DNA of 64,000 nucleotides from the NCBI RefSeq assembly GCF_003003255.1, contig NZ_PVTD01000001.1:930001-994000 (forward strand), read 5' to 3'. Both the position numbers and the translations under genes were made by a program. Shown here piece by piece: positions 33,100 through 43,072 of this stretch. Each line of letters starts with the position of its first letter. Positions within the stretch are counted from its first letter, which is position 1. This stretch comes from Aliiruegeria haliotis (GTDB lineage: Bacteria; Pseudomonadota; Alphaproteobacteria; Rhodobacterales; Rhodobacteraceae). The notes beneath the pieces are model-generated. The model was given only the letters and a program-made list of their open reading frames with translations, did not search any database and was not told where the DNA came from.

Positions 33100-34140
33100 T
33101 TACATGCCGCCCATCACCGCCTCGGCATCGACAGCGGACTGGGTCGCGGCCAGTTCCGGGTCGGCCACCAGGCCGTAGGCGGCCAGCGGGCCGTCCGGGC
33201 CGGCGATCTCGTCGGCCACGAAGAAGGACGCATATTCCTTCAGGCCGGGGATGACGCCGATGTGGGCCTTCTTGATGTAGAAGTACAGCGGGCGCGACAC
33301 CGGGTATTCGCCGGTGGAGATCGATTCGGTGGTCGGAACGACACCGCCCATCGTGGCGACCTTCAGCTTGTCGGTGTTGTTCTCGTAGAAGGCCAGGCCG
33401 AAGATGCCGACACCGTTCGGGTTGGCGTCGATACGGGCGAGAGTCTCGGTGTAGTCGCCGTCGATATCGACCGCCTTGCCGTCGGTCCGCAGCGAGATGC
33501 AGGCCTTCTCGGCAGCTTTCTTGTCGCCACCGTTGGCCTCCATGAACTTTTCGAAAGCACCGGTCTGCTCGCACCCGACCAGAACGACCTTGTCCTCGAA
33601 CACTTCACGGGTTCCGTGCTTGGTGCCCGGAGGGAAGGCAACGATCTCCACATCCGGCAGATCGGCGTTGAAATCAGACCACTTGGCGTAGGGATTGTCG
33701 ACGATCTCGCCGTCCTTGAGGACCTTGTCGCTCAGGGCGTTGAAGACGTCGGAGGCTTCCAGCGCGGTGAAGGCCGGGCCGTCAAGCTGGGAGGCAAAGA
33801 CGATCCCGTCATAGCCGATCCGAACCTCGATGATGTCCTTCACACCGGCCTCGGCGCAGGCCTGGATTTCCTTCTCGCGGATGGCGCGCGACGCGTTGGC
33901 GATGTCGATGGTGTTTTCACCCACACCTTCGCAGAAGCGCTTCAGGCCAGCGGAGGACCCGCCGGATTCAACGACCGGGGTCGGGAAGTCGAAGTTCTCG
34001 CCGAAGGCTTCGGCGACGATCGAAGCATAGGGAAGGACGGTCGAGGAGCCGGCGATCTGGACGTTATCGCGGGCGGCGGCGGCGGTGGCCGAAACGGCAG
34101 CGATCGCCAGGGCAGAGGCGGTCAGCTTCACGAGAGACAT
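33100..34140 (-). CDS. pstS: phosphate ABC transporter substrate-binding protein PstS
   Basis: The protein has 346 residues with an N-terminal signal peptide (LVKLTASALAIAAVSATAAAARD), so it is periplasmic. IAGSSTVLPYASIVAEAF contains the phosphate-binding S-S-T loop. VESGGSSAGLKRFCEG and IDIANASRAIREKE provide the other phosphate contacts, and FYIKKAH and YPVSRPL near the C-terminus are typical of the PstS/PtsS group. It is the first gene after the Pho box and is followed by an intercistronic hairpin before pstC. Confidence 0.95.
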   Translation of the reverse strand: MSLVKLTASALAIAAVSATAAAARDNVQIAGSSTVLPYASIVAEAFGENFDFPTPVVESGGSSAGLKRFCEGVGENTIDIANASRAIREKEIQACAEAGVKDIIEVRIGYDGIVFASQLDGPAFTALEASDVFNALSDKVLKDGEIVDNPYAKWSDFNADLPDVEIVAFPPGTKHGTREVFEDKVVLVGCEQTGAFEKFMEANGGDKKAAEKACISLRTDGKAVDIDGDYTETLARIDANPNGVGIFGLAFYENNTDKLKVATMGGVVPTTESISTGEYPVSRPLYFYIKKAHIGVIPGLKEYASFFVADEIAGPDGPLAAYGLVADPELAATQSAVDAEAVMGGM

Positions 34141-34223
34141 AGGATTTCTCCAAGCAGTGGTTTTGTGGGCCGCCGCTCTCCGACGACCTTGAGGGCGTGA
34201 TAGACCTCTCACGTTTGCCTTTT

Positions 34224-34252
34224 GTGACACCTGTGTAACAGTTCCATGACAC
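34224..34252 (-). promoter_or_regulatory. Pho box with three 7-bp repeats upstream of pstS
   Basis: Read on the minus strand, GTGTCAT, CTGTTAC and GTGTCAC follow one another with exactly 4 bases between (GGAA, ACAG). They match the PhoB consensus CTGTCAT at 11-base spacing. Three repeats give room for more than one overlapping PhoB dimer site. The box lies about 85 bases ahead of the pstS start codon. Confidence 0.85.
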
Positions 34253-34352
34253 GGACTGCCGAGACGCCCGGAATCCGGTACGTGACGCGACGGAATAGGC
34301 TCTGCGGCAAGGCAGCCGCCAGCCGCTGGCGCAGCGAACCGAACGCGGACCT

Positions 34353-35408
34353 TCAGGGCCCGGCGGCGGGAAGCAGAACCGTGAAACGCGCGCCCTGTCC
34401 CGGCTCCGAATCGATCTTCAATCGACCGCGATGCCGGTTGATGATGTGTTTGACGATGGCCAGCCCCAGCCCCGTTCCGCCCATCTCCCGCGACCGGTGG
34501 CCATCGACCCGGTAGAACCGCTCGGTGAGGCGCGGGATATGGATCGGATCGAACCCCTCCCCGTAGTCTTCGATCTCCAGCTTGATCCCCGGCCCACGGA
34601 TGGCGAGTTCGCGAGTCTTGTGTTCCAGACGGATCGCGACCTTGCCGCCATCGGCCCCGTATTTGATCGCATTCTCCACGAGGTTGGTGACGACCTGCTG
34701 AAGTTGGTCGGCATCGCCCGAGACGACGAAGGGCCCTTCGTTGATACGCTCGACCTCGAACTCCATGACGTCCGCCTGCGACAATGCCCGCAATGTCACG
34801 AGCGTGGAGTCGACAAGCGCGGCCATGTCGACCTGACCAGTCGGGCGCTGCCGTTCCGCCGATTCCACACGGCTGAGCGACAGCAGGTCGCTGACCAGCC
34901 GGTTCATCCGCCCCGCCTCCCGCTCCATGATCGCGAGGAACCGTTCCCGCGCTGCAGGGTCGTCCCGCGCCGCCCCGCGCAACGTTTCGATAAATCCCGA
35001 AAGCGCGGTCAGCGGTGTCTTCAACTCATGGCTGACATTGGCCACGAAGTCGCGCCGCATCTGTCCGGCCTGTTCCAGATCTGTCACATCCTGAAACGAC
35101 ACAAGCACCTTGACCGATCCGTCCGGATCCGGGGCCAGTGGCCGGGCCAGCACACGATAGACCGCCTCGCGGACCATGTTGGTGTCGAGATACCTGGCGT
35201 GGCTGTCCACCCGGCGGCTGTGGGCTTCCTCGATCGCATTCAGGAGCGCGGGCTGCCGCAGGACGGTGATGTAGTGCCGTCCGATCGCCGAGGCGCCAAA
35301 AAGCTCCTCGGCGCCGGCATTTAGCGCATGGATACGCTTGTCCGACCCGATCAGAACGATGGGCATCGGCACGGCAGCCAGCAAAGCGGAAGTGGGCTCG
35401 ACAGTCAT
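34353..35408 (-). CDS. phoR: phosphate regulon sensor kinase PhoR (no membrane segment)
   Basis: The protein has 351 residues. An N-terminal PAS domain (about 5-110; VPMPIVLIGSDKRIHALNAGAEELFG) is followed by HisKA with the phospho-accepting His127 in FVANVSHELKTPLTAL. The HATPase domain has the N box VTNLVENAIKYGAD, the G1 box IEDYGEGF and the G2 box GGTGLGLAIVKHI. Unlike E. coli PhoR, it has no obvious N-terminal transmembrane helix, as is common in Alphaproteobacteria. It lies upstream of pstS in the same direction, with the Pho box between. Confidence 0.92.
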   Translation of the reverse strand: MTVEPTSALLAAVPMPIVLIGSDKRIHALNAGAEELFGASAIGRHYITVLRQPALLNAIEEAHSRRVDSHARYLDTNMVREAVYRVLARPLAPDPDGSVKVLVSFQDVTDLEQAGQMRRDFVANVSHELKTPLTALSGFIETLRGAARDDPAARERFLAIMEREAGRMNRLVSDLLSLSRVESAERQRPTGQVDMAALVDSTLVTLRALSQADVMEFEVERINEGPFVVSGDADQLQQVVTNLVENAIKYGADGGKVAIRLEHKTRELAIRGPGIKLEIEDYGEGFDPIHIPRLTERFYRVDGHRSREMGGTGLGLAIVKHIINRHRGRLKIDSEPGQGARFTVLLPAAGP

Positions 35409-35516
35409 GAAAGGGTCCGGTCTGGAGTCGCGGCCATCGTGCAGGGTTATCTTCCCGGTGCAAGTCCCGGATCCCGAAGGTTCAGCTCCGTGGGGACCCG
35501 GGCGTTCGTCCGCCCG

Positions 35517-36719
35517 CTAGCCCCCTGCCCCTGCGGCCGCAGCCACCCCGGCAGAGAACTCCGCCAGCAACCTCTCCGGCTCCTCGCACCCAACCGACAC
35601 CCGGAAGAACCCCTCCGACATCCCGAGCGCCGCCCGCTGTTCGGGTGTGAGCGCACGATGCGACGAGGTCGCGGGATGGCTGAGTGTGGTGCCGATATCC
35701 CCGAGCGTCGGCGCGAAGGGCACCGCCGGCATTGCCCGCACCAGCGCATTGGCCGCCGCGCGCCCCCCGTCGAGCTCGAAGCTGACCATATTGCCGAACC
35801 GCCCCCGCAGCAGCGTCGCCGCCCGGGCCTGATCGGGGTGATCGGCCCGCCCGGGATAGAGCACCCGCCGAACGCCATCGAGGGACGCGAGGTGATCTGC
35901 CAGTGCGGCCGCCGTGGCCTCCGCCCTGTCGTAGCGCAACGGAAAGGTGTAGAGCCCGCGCTCCGCGATCCAGCAATCGAACGGGCTGGGCGTGAAGCCC
36001 CAGGTCGCGGCCGCCACCCGGATCGCCTCCTGCGTGGCGGCATCGCGCGCATTCACATATCCAAGCGTGGCGTCGGAATGGCCCGCGAGCAGCTTTGTCA
36101 CCGAGTGGATGACGATGTCCGCGCCCCAGTCAAAGGCCTGAAATCCCCTCGGGGTGGTGAAGGTGTTGTCGATGACCAGGCACACGCCGCGCGCCCGTGC
36201 CAGTCGCGCGATCCCCTCGATATCGGCCACCCGCAGCGTCGGATTGGACACGACCTCCAGAAGGATCATCCGCGTCTCTGGCCGCAGCGCCGCCGCGACC
36301 GCATCCTCATCGCCGCAATCAACAAAGCTGGTCGCGATCCCCTGGCGCGGAAGGTCGTCCTGCAACAAACGCATCGACCGGCCGTAGAGCTGGTCGCCGC
36401 CGGTCACATGGTCGCCGCTTTTCAGCATCCCAAGGAACACTGCGCCGATGGCGGCCATACCGGACCCGGTCACCAGCCCACCGGGAAGCCCCTCCAACTG
36501 GTCGATTTTCCGTGCCAGCACATCAGCGTTCGGATGGCCCTCGCGCGCATAGGTATAGCCCTCTGCGCGGCCTTCGTATTGCGCATCAAGCGCGTCCGGG
36601 CTTTCTGCCGCGTAGACGACCGACGGCTGCATCGGCGTTGCCACCGGACGGCTCACGCCCTCCGGCCATTCAACCCTGCGAACGATTTCCGCATCCGCGT
36701 CATTTCGTCGATCCGCCAT
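35517..36719 (-). CDS. Cys/Met-metabolism PLP-dependent enzyme (trans-sulfuration family)
   Basis: The protein has 400 residues. GSGMAAIGAVFLGMLKSGDHV is the cofactor phosphate region, and LEVVSNPTLRVADIEGIARLAR and VIDNTFTTPRGFQAFDWGADIVIHSVTKLLAGHSDATLG contain the conserved Asp and the PLP-binding Lys (SVTK). FRVSVGCEEPERLL closes the domain. Members include cystathionine gamma-synthase, beta-lyase and methionine gamma-lyase; the sequence does not decide which. The start at 36719 (MADRRNDAD) has GGAG six bases upstream; ATGs at 36731 and 36764 are alternatives. Confidence 0.88.
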   Translation of the reverse strand: MADRRNDADAEIVRRVEWPEGVSRPVATPMQPSVVYAAESPDALDAQYEGRAEGYTYAREGHPNADVLARKIDQLEGLPGGLVTGSGMAAIGAVFLGMLKSGDHVTGGDQLYGRSMRLLQDDLPRQGIATSFVDCGDEDAVAAALRPETRMILLEVVSNPTLRVADIEGIARLARARGVCLVIDNTFTTPRGFQAFDWGADIVIHSVTKLLAGHSDATLGYVNARDAATQEAIRVAAATWGFTPSPFDCWIAERGLYTFPLRYDRAEATAAALADHLASLDGVRRVLYPGRADHPDQARAATLLRGRFGNMVSFELDGGRAAANALVRAMPAVPFAPTLGDIGTTLSHPATSSHRALTPEQRAALGMSEGFFRVSVGCEEPERLLAEFSAGVAAAAGAGG

Positions 36720-36816
36720 CGGCGTCTCCATCCCTGCCCGGCAGCGGCTCGCCCCGGGTGTCACATGTCATGCAAGATCGGGACCGGGCGTCGGTCCCGG
36801 GAACACCCGGGCTGGC

Positions 36817-37335
36817 CTACACCTCGCGCAATCCGGCCGCGAAGCGCCGCGCATTCTCCTGGTAGTTCAACGCCGAAGCGAGCAACCCCTGGATCGCCTT
36901 CTCGTCAAGTTGACGGACCACCTTGCCCGGTGCCCCCATGACCAGCGAATTGTCCGGGATCTCCTTGCCCTCGGTGATCAGCGCACAGGCGCCGATCAGG
37001 CAATTGTTGCCGATCTTCGCCCCGTTCAGGACCGTCGCGCCCATGCCAATGAGGGTCTGGTCGCCAATCGTGCAGCCATGCAGCATCGCCTTGTGACCGA
37101 TGGTACAGTTCCGACCGATGGTGAGCGGAAAGCCCATGTCCGTGTGCAGCACCGCATTTTCCTGCACGTTGCTGCCCACACCGACGCGGATCAGTTCGTT
37201 GTCGCCGCGAAGCTGTGCCCCGAACCAAATCCCGACATCGGCCTCGACTGCGATCTTGCCGATCACGCTCGCATCCGGCGCCACCCAGGCGCTTGCGTCG
37301 ATCTCGGGTGCGATACCATCCAGCGCATAGATCAT
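36817..37335 (-). CDS. gamma-type carbonic anhydrase family protein (left-handed beta-helix)
   Basis: The protein has 172 residues made of hexapeptide repeats that form a left-handed beta-helix ([29 protein letters not shown]). The three zinc-ligand histidines are in NAVLHTD and [54 protein letters not shown] is typical of the YrdA/CaiE-like branch. Catalytic activity is uncertain in this branch. The start overlaps the gmk stop by 4 bases. Confidence 0.92.
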   Translation of the reverse strand: MIYALDGIAPEIDASAWVAPDASVIGKIAVEADVGIWFGAQLRGDNELIRVGVGSNVQENAVLHTDMGFPLTIGRNCTIGHKAMLHGCTIGDQTLIGMGATVLNGAKIGNNCLIGACALITEGKEIPDNSLVMGAPGKVVRQLDEKAIQGLLASALNYQENARRFAAGLREV

Positions 37336-37979
37336 TCGTTGCTCTCCTCGAACTCTGCCTGAAGCCCCCGAACATGGTCCTGCAACCGCGGTTGCTGCGG
37401 CCGGCGCATCCGCTCCGCCGTCACGATGGTCTGCAACCGGGCGAATGTCGCGTCGAGGTCATCGTTGATCAGGACATAGTCGTAGCTGCCCCAATGGCTG
37501 ATCTCGTCCCAGCTTTTCTGCATCCGCTTGGCGATCACCTCCGGGGCGTCCTTGCCGCGACTGACCAGACGCCGCCGCAGCTCCGTGATCGACGGGGGAA
37601 GAATGAAGATCGAAAGCGTGTGCTTGCCGAGGTCGGAGTTCCGGATCTGCTGCGCGCCCTGCCAGTCGACATCAAAGAGGACATCGCGCCCGGACTCGAT
37701 GGCCTCTTCCACGGGCCCCTGAGGCGAGCCGTAGAAGTTGCCGAAAACGTGGGCATGTTCGAGCATCCGCCCCTCGGTCACCATTTCCTTGAAGTCAGGA
37801 ATCTGGAGGAAGTGGTAGTCCACCCCGTCCTGCTCTCCCTCTCGCGGTGCCCGCGTGGTGGCGGAGACCGAGAAAGACAGGCTCGCATCCCAGTCCATCA
37901 ACCGATGCGCCAGCGTCGACTTACCGGCACCGGACGGCGAGGACAGGATGATCAGAAGGCCACGGCGTTCAGCCAGCAT
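37332..37979 (-). CDS. gmk: guanylate kinase
   Basis: The protein has 215 residues, the normal length. [18 protein letters not shown] is the P-loop, [22 protein letters not shown] is the GMP-binding signature, and [14 protein letters not shown] and [18 protein letters not shown] follow. It makes GDP from GMP and ATP in the cytoplasm. It follows yicC by 5 bases, a common alphaproteobacterial pair. Confidence 0.97.
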   Translation of the reverse strand: MLAERRGLLIILSSPSGAGKSTLAHRLMDWDASLSFSVSATTRAPREGEQDGVDYHFLQIPDFKEMVTEGRMLEHAHVFGNFYGSPQGPVEEAIESGRDVLFDVDWQGAQQIRNSDLGKHTLSIFILPPSITELRRRLVSRGKDAPEVIAKRMQKSWDEISHWGSYDYVLINDDLDATFARLQTIVTAERMRRPQQPRLQDHVRGLQAEFEESNE

Positions 37980-37984
37980 TGCGC

Positions 37985-38875
37985 TTACTCCACATTCTGG
38001 ACCTGTTCGCGCATCTGGTCGATGCTCGCCTTGAGGTCAAGTCCGATCCCGGTCAGCGCGACATCCTGCGACTTGGAACAGAGCGTGTTCGCCTCGCGAT
38101 TGAACTCCTGCGTCAGGAAGTCGAGCTTGCGCCCGATCGGCCCTTCGGCTCCCAACAGGTCCCGCGCGGCCCGGACATGCGTGCGCAGGCGGTCGATCTC
38201 CTCGGTCACGTCGGATTTCACCGCGAGAACGGCAAGCTCCTGTGCCACCCGGTCAGGATCGGCGCCGTCGGTGTTTTCGACGACCCGTGCCAATGCATTG
38301 CGGAGCGCCGCGCGCGCTTTCTCGGCGCGTTCGGGCAACCGGGTCTCGGCATCCAGTGTCAGCCGGTCAATCTCGTCGACCTGCCGGTGCAGCACGTCGG
38401 CCAAGGCATGCCCCTCCTTCACCCGGGTGTCGAGAAAATCCGACAGGACGGCCTCGAAATCCGCGAGCAACATGGAGCGCAAAGCCGTGGTATCGGTGGT
38501 CTGCTGCGCCTGTGCAAGCACGCCACGCATCGCCAGCACCTCGCCGGCGCTGGGCTGCCGGAGCGAAACCCCCTGCCCCTCCGCGGCACGGCTCACCTCC
38601 GCGATCTGTGCCAGCGCCCGGTCCAGCATCGCCGCGTCAATCTCGCCGGCCGCCTCTCCGCTGTCCCGGGACAGCCGCAGGTTGAGCGCGATGCTGCCGC
38701 GTTTCACGACCTTTGCCAGCCGCGCCCGCAGCGCCGCCTCCAGCCCCTCGACCCAGTCGGGCACCCGCAGGCGCAGATCCAGCCCCTTGGAATTCAGGCT
38801 GCGCAATTCCCAGCTCCAGGAGTGTTCCAGCCCCTGTCCGGTTCCGGCGGCAAAGCCGGTCATCGAGTTAACCAT
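37985..38875 (-). CDS. yicC: YicC/YloC family endoribonuclease
   Basis: The protein has 296 residues. [11 protein letters not shown] at the N-terminus, [14 protein letters not shown], and the C-terminal [25 protein letters not shown] form the YicC signature. Family members are endoribonucleases that affect RNA turnover. The start (MVNSMTGF, 38875) is chosen by homology; the open frame to 38917 is not needed. It is the first gene of yicC-gmk-carbonic anhydrase. TTAACCAT, a CtrA-like half-site, overlaps its start codon. Confidence 0.93.
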   Translation of the reverse strand: MVNSMTGFAAGTGQGLEHSWSWELRSLNSKGLDLRLRVPDWVEGLEAALRARLAKVVKRGSIALNLRLSRDSGEAAGEIDAAMLDRALAQIAEVSRAAEGQGVSLRQPSAGEVLAMRGVLAQAQQTTDTTALRSMLLADFEAVLSDFLDTRVKEGHALADVLHRQVDEIDRLTLDAETRLPERAEKARAALRNALARVVENTDGADPDRVAQELAVLAVKSDVTEEIDRLRTHVRAARDLLGAEGPIGRKLDFLTQEFNREANTLCSKSQDVALTGIGLDLKASIDQMREQVQNVE

Positions 38876-39735
38876 GGAGTTCGTTCTTCCTCCCCAAGCC
38901 AGAAGACCTGTGCCCAATTTATACTTGGGTAAACCTTGGGCACGTCGTTGTCGCCCCCTAAGTCATTGACTATCAACCCCAAGCGGAACACCCCGCCTCC
39001 GGACGAACACTCAAAATTCCGTCCCGGGAAAGTGATAACCCGGGAACACAAGAGGTCACAAGGACGGCTTCTGGAGTTTTGTGAAGTCATGACGGCGGTT
39101 TGCCGCGCCCTACCTGGACAAAGGTCATGTGACTGCAACAGGCGACCAGCATAACTTGCACTATTGGATCTTTGGGTTGGCGGGTGCCAAGGGTGCCCGG
39201 TTGCACCGCTGCACCCTGCGGACAGCTGCGGGCTACCCAGATTGTGCCCGGAGAGAGGCAGGTTGTCCAAATGAAAGCTCCGACCAAATGCAGTTACCCC
39301 CCCCCCAAAAAAACTAGGCGGTCGCGTGTGAAGTCAGCCTGGCAGGGTGCCATTCTTTTGGAGCGCTATCTGCGCAAGGCTTCCCTTGGCACTGCAGTTG
39401 CGCCTCGCTCGTTCAGTATCCTGCCGGAAACGGAAGCAGCCATTCAGGGTGAATGGAAAAGATCGGCTGCGATGAGCCCCGGGCAACCCATACTGCGCGC
39501 CGCACAAGCGGCAGCTGTTCGCACACTTCCAAAACTCGCCCCGAGTGCAACGTCTCTTCCCACTCATCACCACGGCAAGGCACACGAGACGCGACCAGAG
39601 CGCCCGTGACGGGCGTTGCAAAGCCCTTCCAGGGTTCGATCAGGGGTCCCATTGGTATCGCAAGACCTTGTTGTCGCTTTATCCGAGGTTTCTGCTAAGG
39701 TCCCGGGAAGGTTTCCAGATCGCGAGGAAGGTCAC
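38876..39735. other. 860-base gene-poor region at the left edge of a putative insertion
   Basis: No supported gene was found. The region contains a C10-A7 homopolymer tract (39297-39313) and a small hairpin, CGCCCG-TGA-CGGGCG, near 39601-39614. It also holds the left copy of the decamer ACTTGGGTAA (38924-38933). The composition is less GC-rich than the flanking housekeeping genes. Short open frames on both strands look random. Confidence 0.45.
39297..39313 (+). repeat. C10-A7 homopolymer tract
   Basis: Ten C followed by seven A in non-coding DNA. Such tracts are prone to slippage and sequencing error. It is not inside a supported gene. Confidence 0.8.
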
Positions 39736-41679
39736 ATGAAAGCCATGTCGAACAGATATCTGATGCTGGCGACGTCCCTGTCGGCAGTTGCGCTTTTCAG
39801 CGGAGCCGTCTTGGCACAGGTGGTTCCGTCAGAGGAGGCCGCAGAGGGCACATTCCCCGACAAGCCTTTCTCGCCATATGCAAATCGCAGTTATCCTGAA
39901 AAACCACTTTGGGGCGAAACGCACTTGCATACAGGCTTGTCTCTGGATGCCGGCGCCTTCGGCAATATCCTTGGACCAGACGATGCCTGGCGCTTTGCCA
40001 AGGGCGAACAGATAACTTCCTCGACCGGGCAACCCGTGCGGCTCAGCCGTCCTTTGGACTGGATGGTCCTGACCGACCACACCGACTTGATGGGATTTGC
40101 ACCAGACTTGCAGGCAGGCAAGCCCGAGATCCTTGCCGATCCAAAAGGCCTGGAATGGTATGAAGGGTATAACGCAGGTGGTGAAGCCGCAGGGAAATCC
40201 GCGTTTGACCTGATTACCAACTTCTCCCAAATGACCCTGCCCGAGGCAATCGTCGACGCTTACAGTCCGGGTGCCGATGCGTTTGCCTTCACTTGGGAAA
40301 AGATCGTGAACGCGGCCGACGCTCACAACGATCCCGGTCGGTTCACTGCATTTATCGGTTTCGAATGGACCTCGGTGCCGAAGGGCTTCAACCTGCACCG
40401 CAATGTCATGTTGCGCGATGGCGGGGTTCGGGCGCTGCAAATGGTGCCTCCTGTTACGCAACCTCCGATGGGCAGCACGAATCCGCTGGATCTCTACGAT
40501 TGGCTGGAGACCTACCAGGAAAAGACCGGTGGACGAGCCGTTGCGTTCTCACATAACGGAAACCTGTCCAATGGCTGGCTGTTTCCTACCGAAGGGACCT
40601 ACCACGGCGGAACGGTTGATCAGGACTATGTCGAGAAACGCGCCAAGTGGGAGCCACACTACGAGGTCACCCAGATCAAGGGGGACGGAGAGGCCCACCC
40701 GTTCCTGAGCCCAGATGACGAATTCGCCGATTACGAAAACTGGGATGTGGGCAACCTCGACCTTACCGAACTGAAAACGGAAGACATGCTGAAAGGCGAG
40801 TATGCGCGCGAAGCGCTGAAGCAGGGACTTGCTCTTGAGGCGAAATTCGGAACGAATCCGTATAAGTTCGGCATGGGCGGGGCCACCGACAGTCATACGG
40901 GTCTGACCACGGCCGAAGAGGAGAACTTCTTTAACAAATCGGTCAGCGTAGAACCGTCGCCCACGCGCATCGAGCACCCGTTCATCAAAAGCGACCTGGG
41001 GGAAATTCCCGGCCACTTGATGGTTGCCTCCGGATACACGGCAGTCTGGGCGGAGGAGAACACCCGCGCCTCGATCTTCGACGCCTTCAAGCGCCGCGAG
41101 ACCTATGCGACGACCGGTCCCCGGATCGGGCTGCGCTTCTTCGGGGGCTGGAGCTTCACCGAAGAAGATACATTCACCCGATCCCCCGCTGAGGCCGGAT
41201 ATACCAAGGGCGTCCCTATGGGCGGTGATCTGCGACCACGCGAGGGCGATGTGGCACCCAGCTTCCTGATCGCGGCGCTGCGCGACCCGATCGGCGCCAA
41301 TCTGGATCGGGTCCAAGTCGTGAAGGGCTGGATGGATGCAGAAGGCGAGTTGCATGAAAAGGTCTATGACGTTGCCTGGTCCGGCGATCGCGAGCCTGAC
41401 GAAAATGGCAAGCTACCGGATGTTGGCAATACGGTGGATCTCGAAACCGCCAGCTGGAAAAACTCGATCGGCGCCTCGGAACTGCTGACGGCCTGGACCG
41501 ATCCGGATTTCGATCCCAGCGAACGCGCCTTCTACTACGTGCGTGTCCTCGAAATCCCGACGCCACGCTGGGTCGTTTATGACAAGATCAGGTTCGGGAT
41601 CGAGCTGCCGCCGGAAGCCCAGCTCATTCATCAGGAACGCGCCTACTCTTCGCCGATTTGGTACACGCCAGAAGGATAG
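39736..41679 (+). CDS. exported DUF3604 domain protein
   Basis: The protein has 647 residues. The signal peptide ([19 protein letters not shown]) predicts a periplasmic or secreted location. [19 protein letters not shown] and [12 protein letters not shown] carry histidine motifs like the metal site of PHP-type phosphoesterases. [22 protein letters not shown] and [13 protein letters not shown] are DUF3604 landmarks. The function of the family is not established; a metal-dependent hydrolase is plausible. The ATG at 39736 follows GAGGAAGGT. Third-position GC looks lower than in neighbouring genes, and a decayed integrase lies downstream, so it may have been acquired by transfer. Confidence 0.82.
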   Translation: MKAMSNRYLMLATSLSAVALFSGAVLAQVVPSEEAAEGTFPDKPFSPYANRSYPEKPLWGETHLHTGLSLDAGAFGNILGPDDAWRFAKGEQITSSTGQPVRLSRPLDWMVLTDHTDLMGFAPDLQAGKPEILADPKGLEWYEGYNAGGEAAGKSAFDLITNFSQMTLPEAIVDAYSPGADAFAFTWEKIVNAADAHNDPGRFTAFIGFEWTSVPKGFNLHRNVMLRDGGVRALQMVPPVTQPPMGSTNPLDLYDWLETYQEKTGGRAVAFSHNGNLSNGWLFPTEGTYHGGTVDQDYVEKRAKWEPHYEVTQIKGDGEAHPFLSPDDEFADYENWDVGNLDLTELKTEDMLKGEYAREALKQGLALEAKFGTNPYKFGMGGATDSHTGLTTAEEENFFNKSVSVEPSPTRIEHPFIKSDLGEIPGHLMVASGYTAVWAEENTRASIFDAFKRRETYATTGPRIGLRFFGGWSFTEEDTFTRSPAEAGYTKGVPMGGDLRPREGDVAPSFLIAALRDPIGANLDRVQVVKGWMDAEGELHEKVYDVAWSGDREPDENGKLPDVGNTVDLETASWKNSIGASELLTAWTDPDFDPSERAFYYVRVLEIPTPRWVVYDKIRFGIELPPEAQLIHQERAYSSPIWYTPEG

Positions 41680-42394
41680 GCTGTTTCGCTCTCCCTTGAC
41701 CTCGGCCAAGCATAGCGACCCAGTTGCGCCAAACAGTTTGGCCGCATCTCGCGGCCTTTCAGCCAACAACAGAGGGCGATCAGAGTGGTTCCGAGAACCG
41801 TTGGGCGCCATCTGCCCATGTGCAAGCAATAGCGTCCGGCGGGATCGTCAGAAGTACGCTGTGCATGCGAGATGCCGGATATGCCGAACGGCAGCATCGC
41901 CAAGGGAGCGAACCTCGTCGATGGATTTGGGAGCTATCGGACTGTCCACCGGGTGACCCGTGGTCTGGAACAAAGCGAACGTTGGGTACGACCATCCTCG
42001 CCGTTGCTCGGGCACACTTGACGACGATGAGCCGTTGCCGAGATCAACCGAGTCTGGGAGAGAGCCTTGTCGGAGTTGAAGCGTCGGCCATTTTGCGATT
42101 GGCGGGTAGATCGATCGTGTCATCTTCGACCTCAACAAGCAGCTAGCAGACTATCCCACCAGACCGGAAGGATAAAAATGCCGGCAGTTCCAGATCCGGA
42201 ACACCTCCCTTTTTGTCAGAACGCGGTCTCGCGACGAAGGCTATTCGAGCTTCGGGGCTCCTTGGAATGCGCCTTGGCTGACCTAGCCATACACTGGCCA
42301 AAATGGAGCATTCCTCTTCGCAAGCTGTCGATCGGCTTGGCAAGGGCACACTGAGCCTACTTCTCGAACTTCTCCAGAATGATAAAGGACTGAC
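41680..42394. other. gene-poor region with possible decayed reading frames
   Basis: No intact gene was found. The composition is lower in GC than the flanks. A short in-frame stretch near 42111-42175 (DRVIFDLNKQLADYPTRPEG, then stop) reads like a fragment of a former protein, but I cannot assign it. Confidence 0.35.
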
Positions 42395-42844
42395 GGCGTG
42401 TGTGTTCTCTGCCGCCATTGCCTGGACCTTGTTTGGTATGCGGTTCTTCCAGACGTTGGCATCCGCCCGCTGCGGGCTCGCTGTTCTACGTGTCAGGTGT
42501 TGCTCTTGATATGCGACGTACCGGTCGGCGAACGTCATGGTGTGATCGACGGGGAGGATGGCGCCGAGGGGAACCTTCGCCAGCGTCTCCTTGGCGTGAT
42601 CCCGTACCTTTCGGGAGTTGACGTCCCCATGTCGACCGAACCTTTTTCGGGTTTTGCGGCCTTTCATTGCGCTTTGACACTGCACAGAGAACGGCTTCGT
42701 GCCTTTCGTGGTCACTGAGACGCCGAACCCTTCGAGCTCTCCGTCCTGTTGATATTGAGAGCGGTTGGGCAGCCCAAGAGAGTGGACGACTATGTCGGTC
42801 AGACTTGGAATGGTTCCCCGGAAAACTGCTTGGTTTTCCTCCAC
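42395..42844 (-). pseudogene. remnant of a phage-type tyrosine integrase (Arm-DNA-binding domain)
   Basis: About 150 residues on the minus strand resemble the N-terminal Arm-DNA-binding domain (DUF4102) of P4-like integrases: LTDIVVHSLGLP, DGELEGFGVSVTTKGTKPFSVQ, RKRFGRHGDVNSRKVRDHAKETLAKVPLG. MTFADRYVAYQEQH resembles the start of the core-binding domain. Resemblance then stops and the frame drifts. The catalytic domain with the R-H-R-Y residues (expected total about 400 residues) is absent. This is a decayed mobile-element gene. Confidence 0.65.
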
Positions 42845-42909
42845 GATGCGAAGACCACCAGATGTTCGTCGGGAACTGAGAAAGGTCGGCGTACAACGCT
42901 AGATCACTG

Positions 42910-43010
42910 AACTCATTAACCATTTGTTCATTTGGTCAGTGCGAACACGATCTCAACTTGTTAACACTTGGGTAATCATTGTGATGTCTTGGGTTAACTG
43001 ACCCTTGATC
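42910..43010 (+). promoter_or_regulatory. cluster of CtrA-like half sites upstream of the PAS gene
   Basis: Within about 100 bases lie TTAACCAT (near 42917), GTTAACACTTGGGTAATC (near 42960-42977) and GGGTTAACTG (near 42991). TTAA-N7-GTAA at 42961-42975 is one base from the CtrA consensus TTAA-N7-TTAA. This suggests cell-cycle or motility control, but there is no proof. Confidence 0.35.
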
Positions 43011-43072
43011 AATGAACACCCACAGGGGTCGGCGCCAAAAACGACGAGCGCCGCTGTCGCGAGGATCGGACG

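Noticed and set aside
31360-34200. 946-residue open frame on the plus strand across pstA/pstC/pstS
   Set aside because: It is antisense to three certain pst genes; long antisense frames are expected in high-GC DNA, and the product is His/Arg/Gly-rich with no family resemblance.
39630-39665. GGGTTCGATC string as a possible tRNA 3' end or attachment site
   Set aside because: No cloverleaf can be built around it and no CCA-proximal acceptor stem is present.
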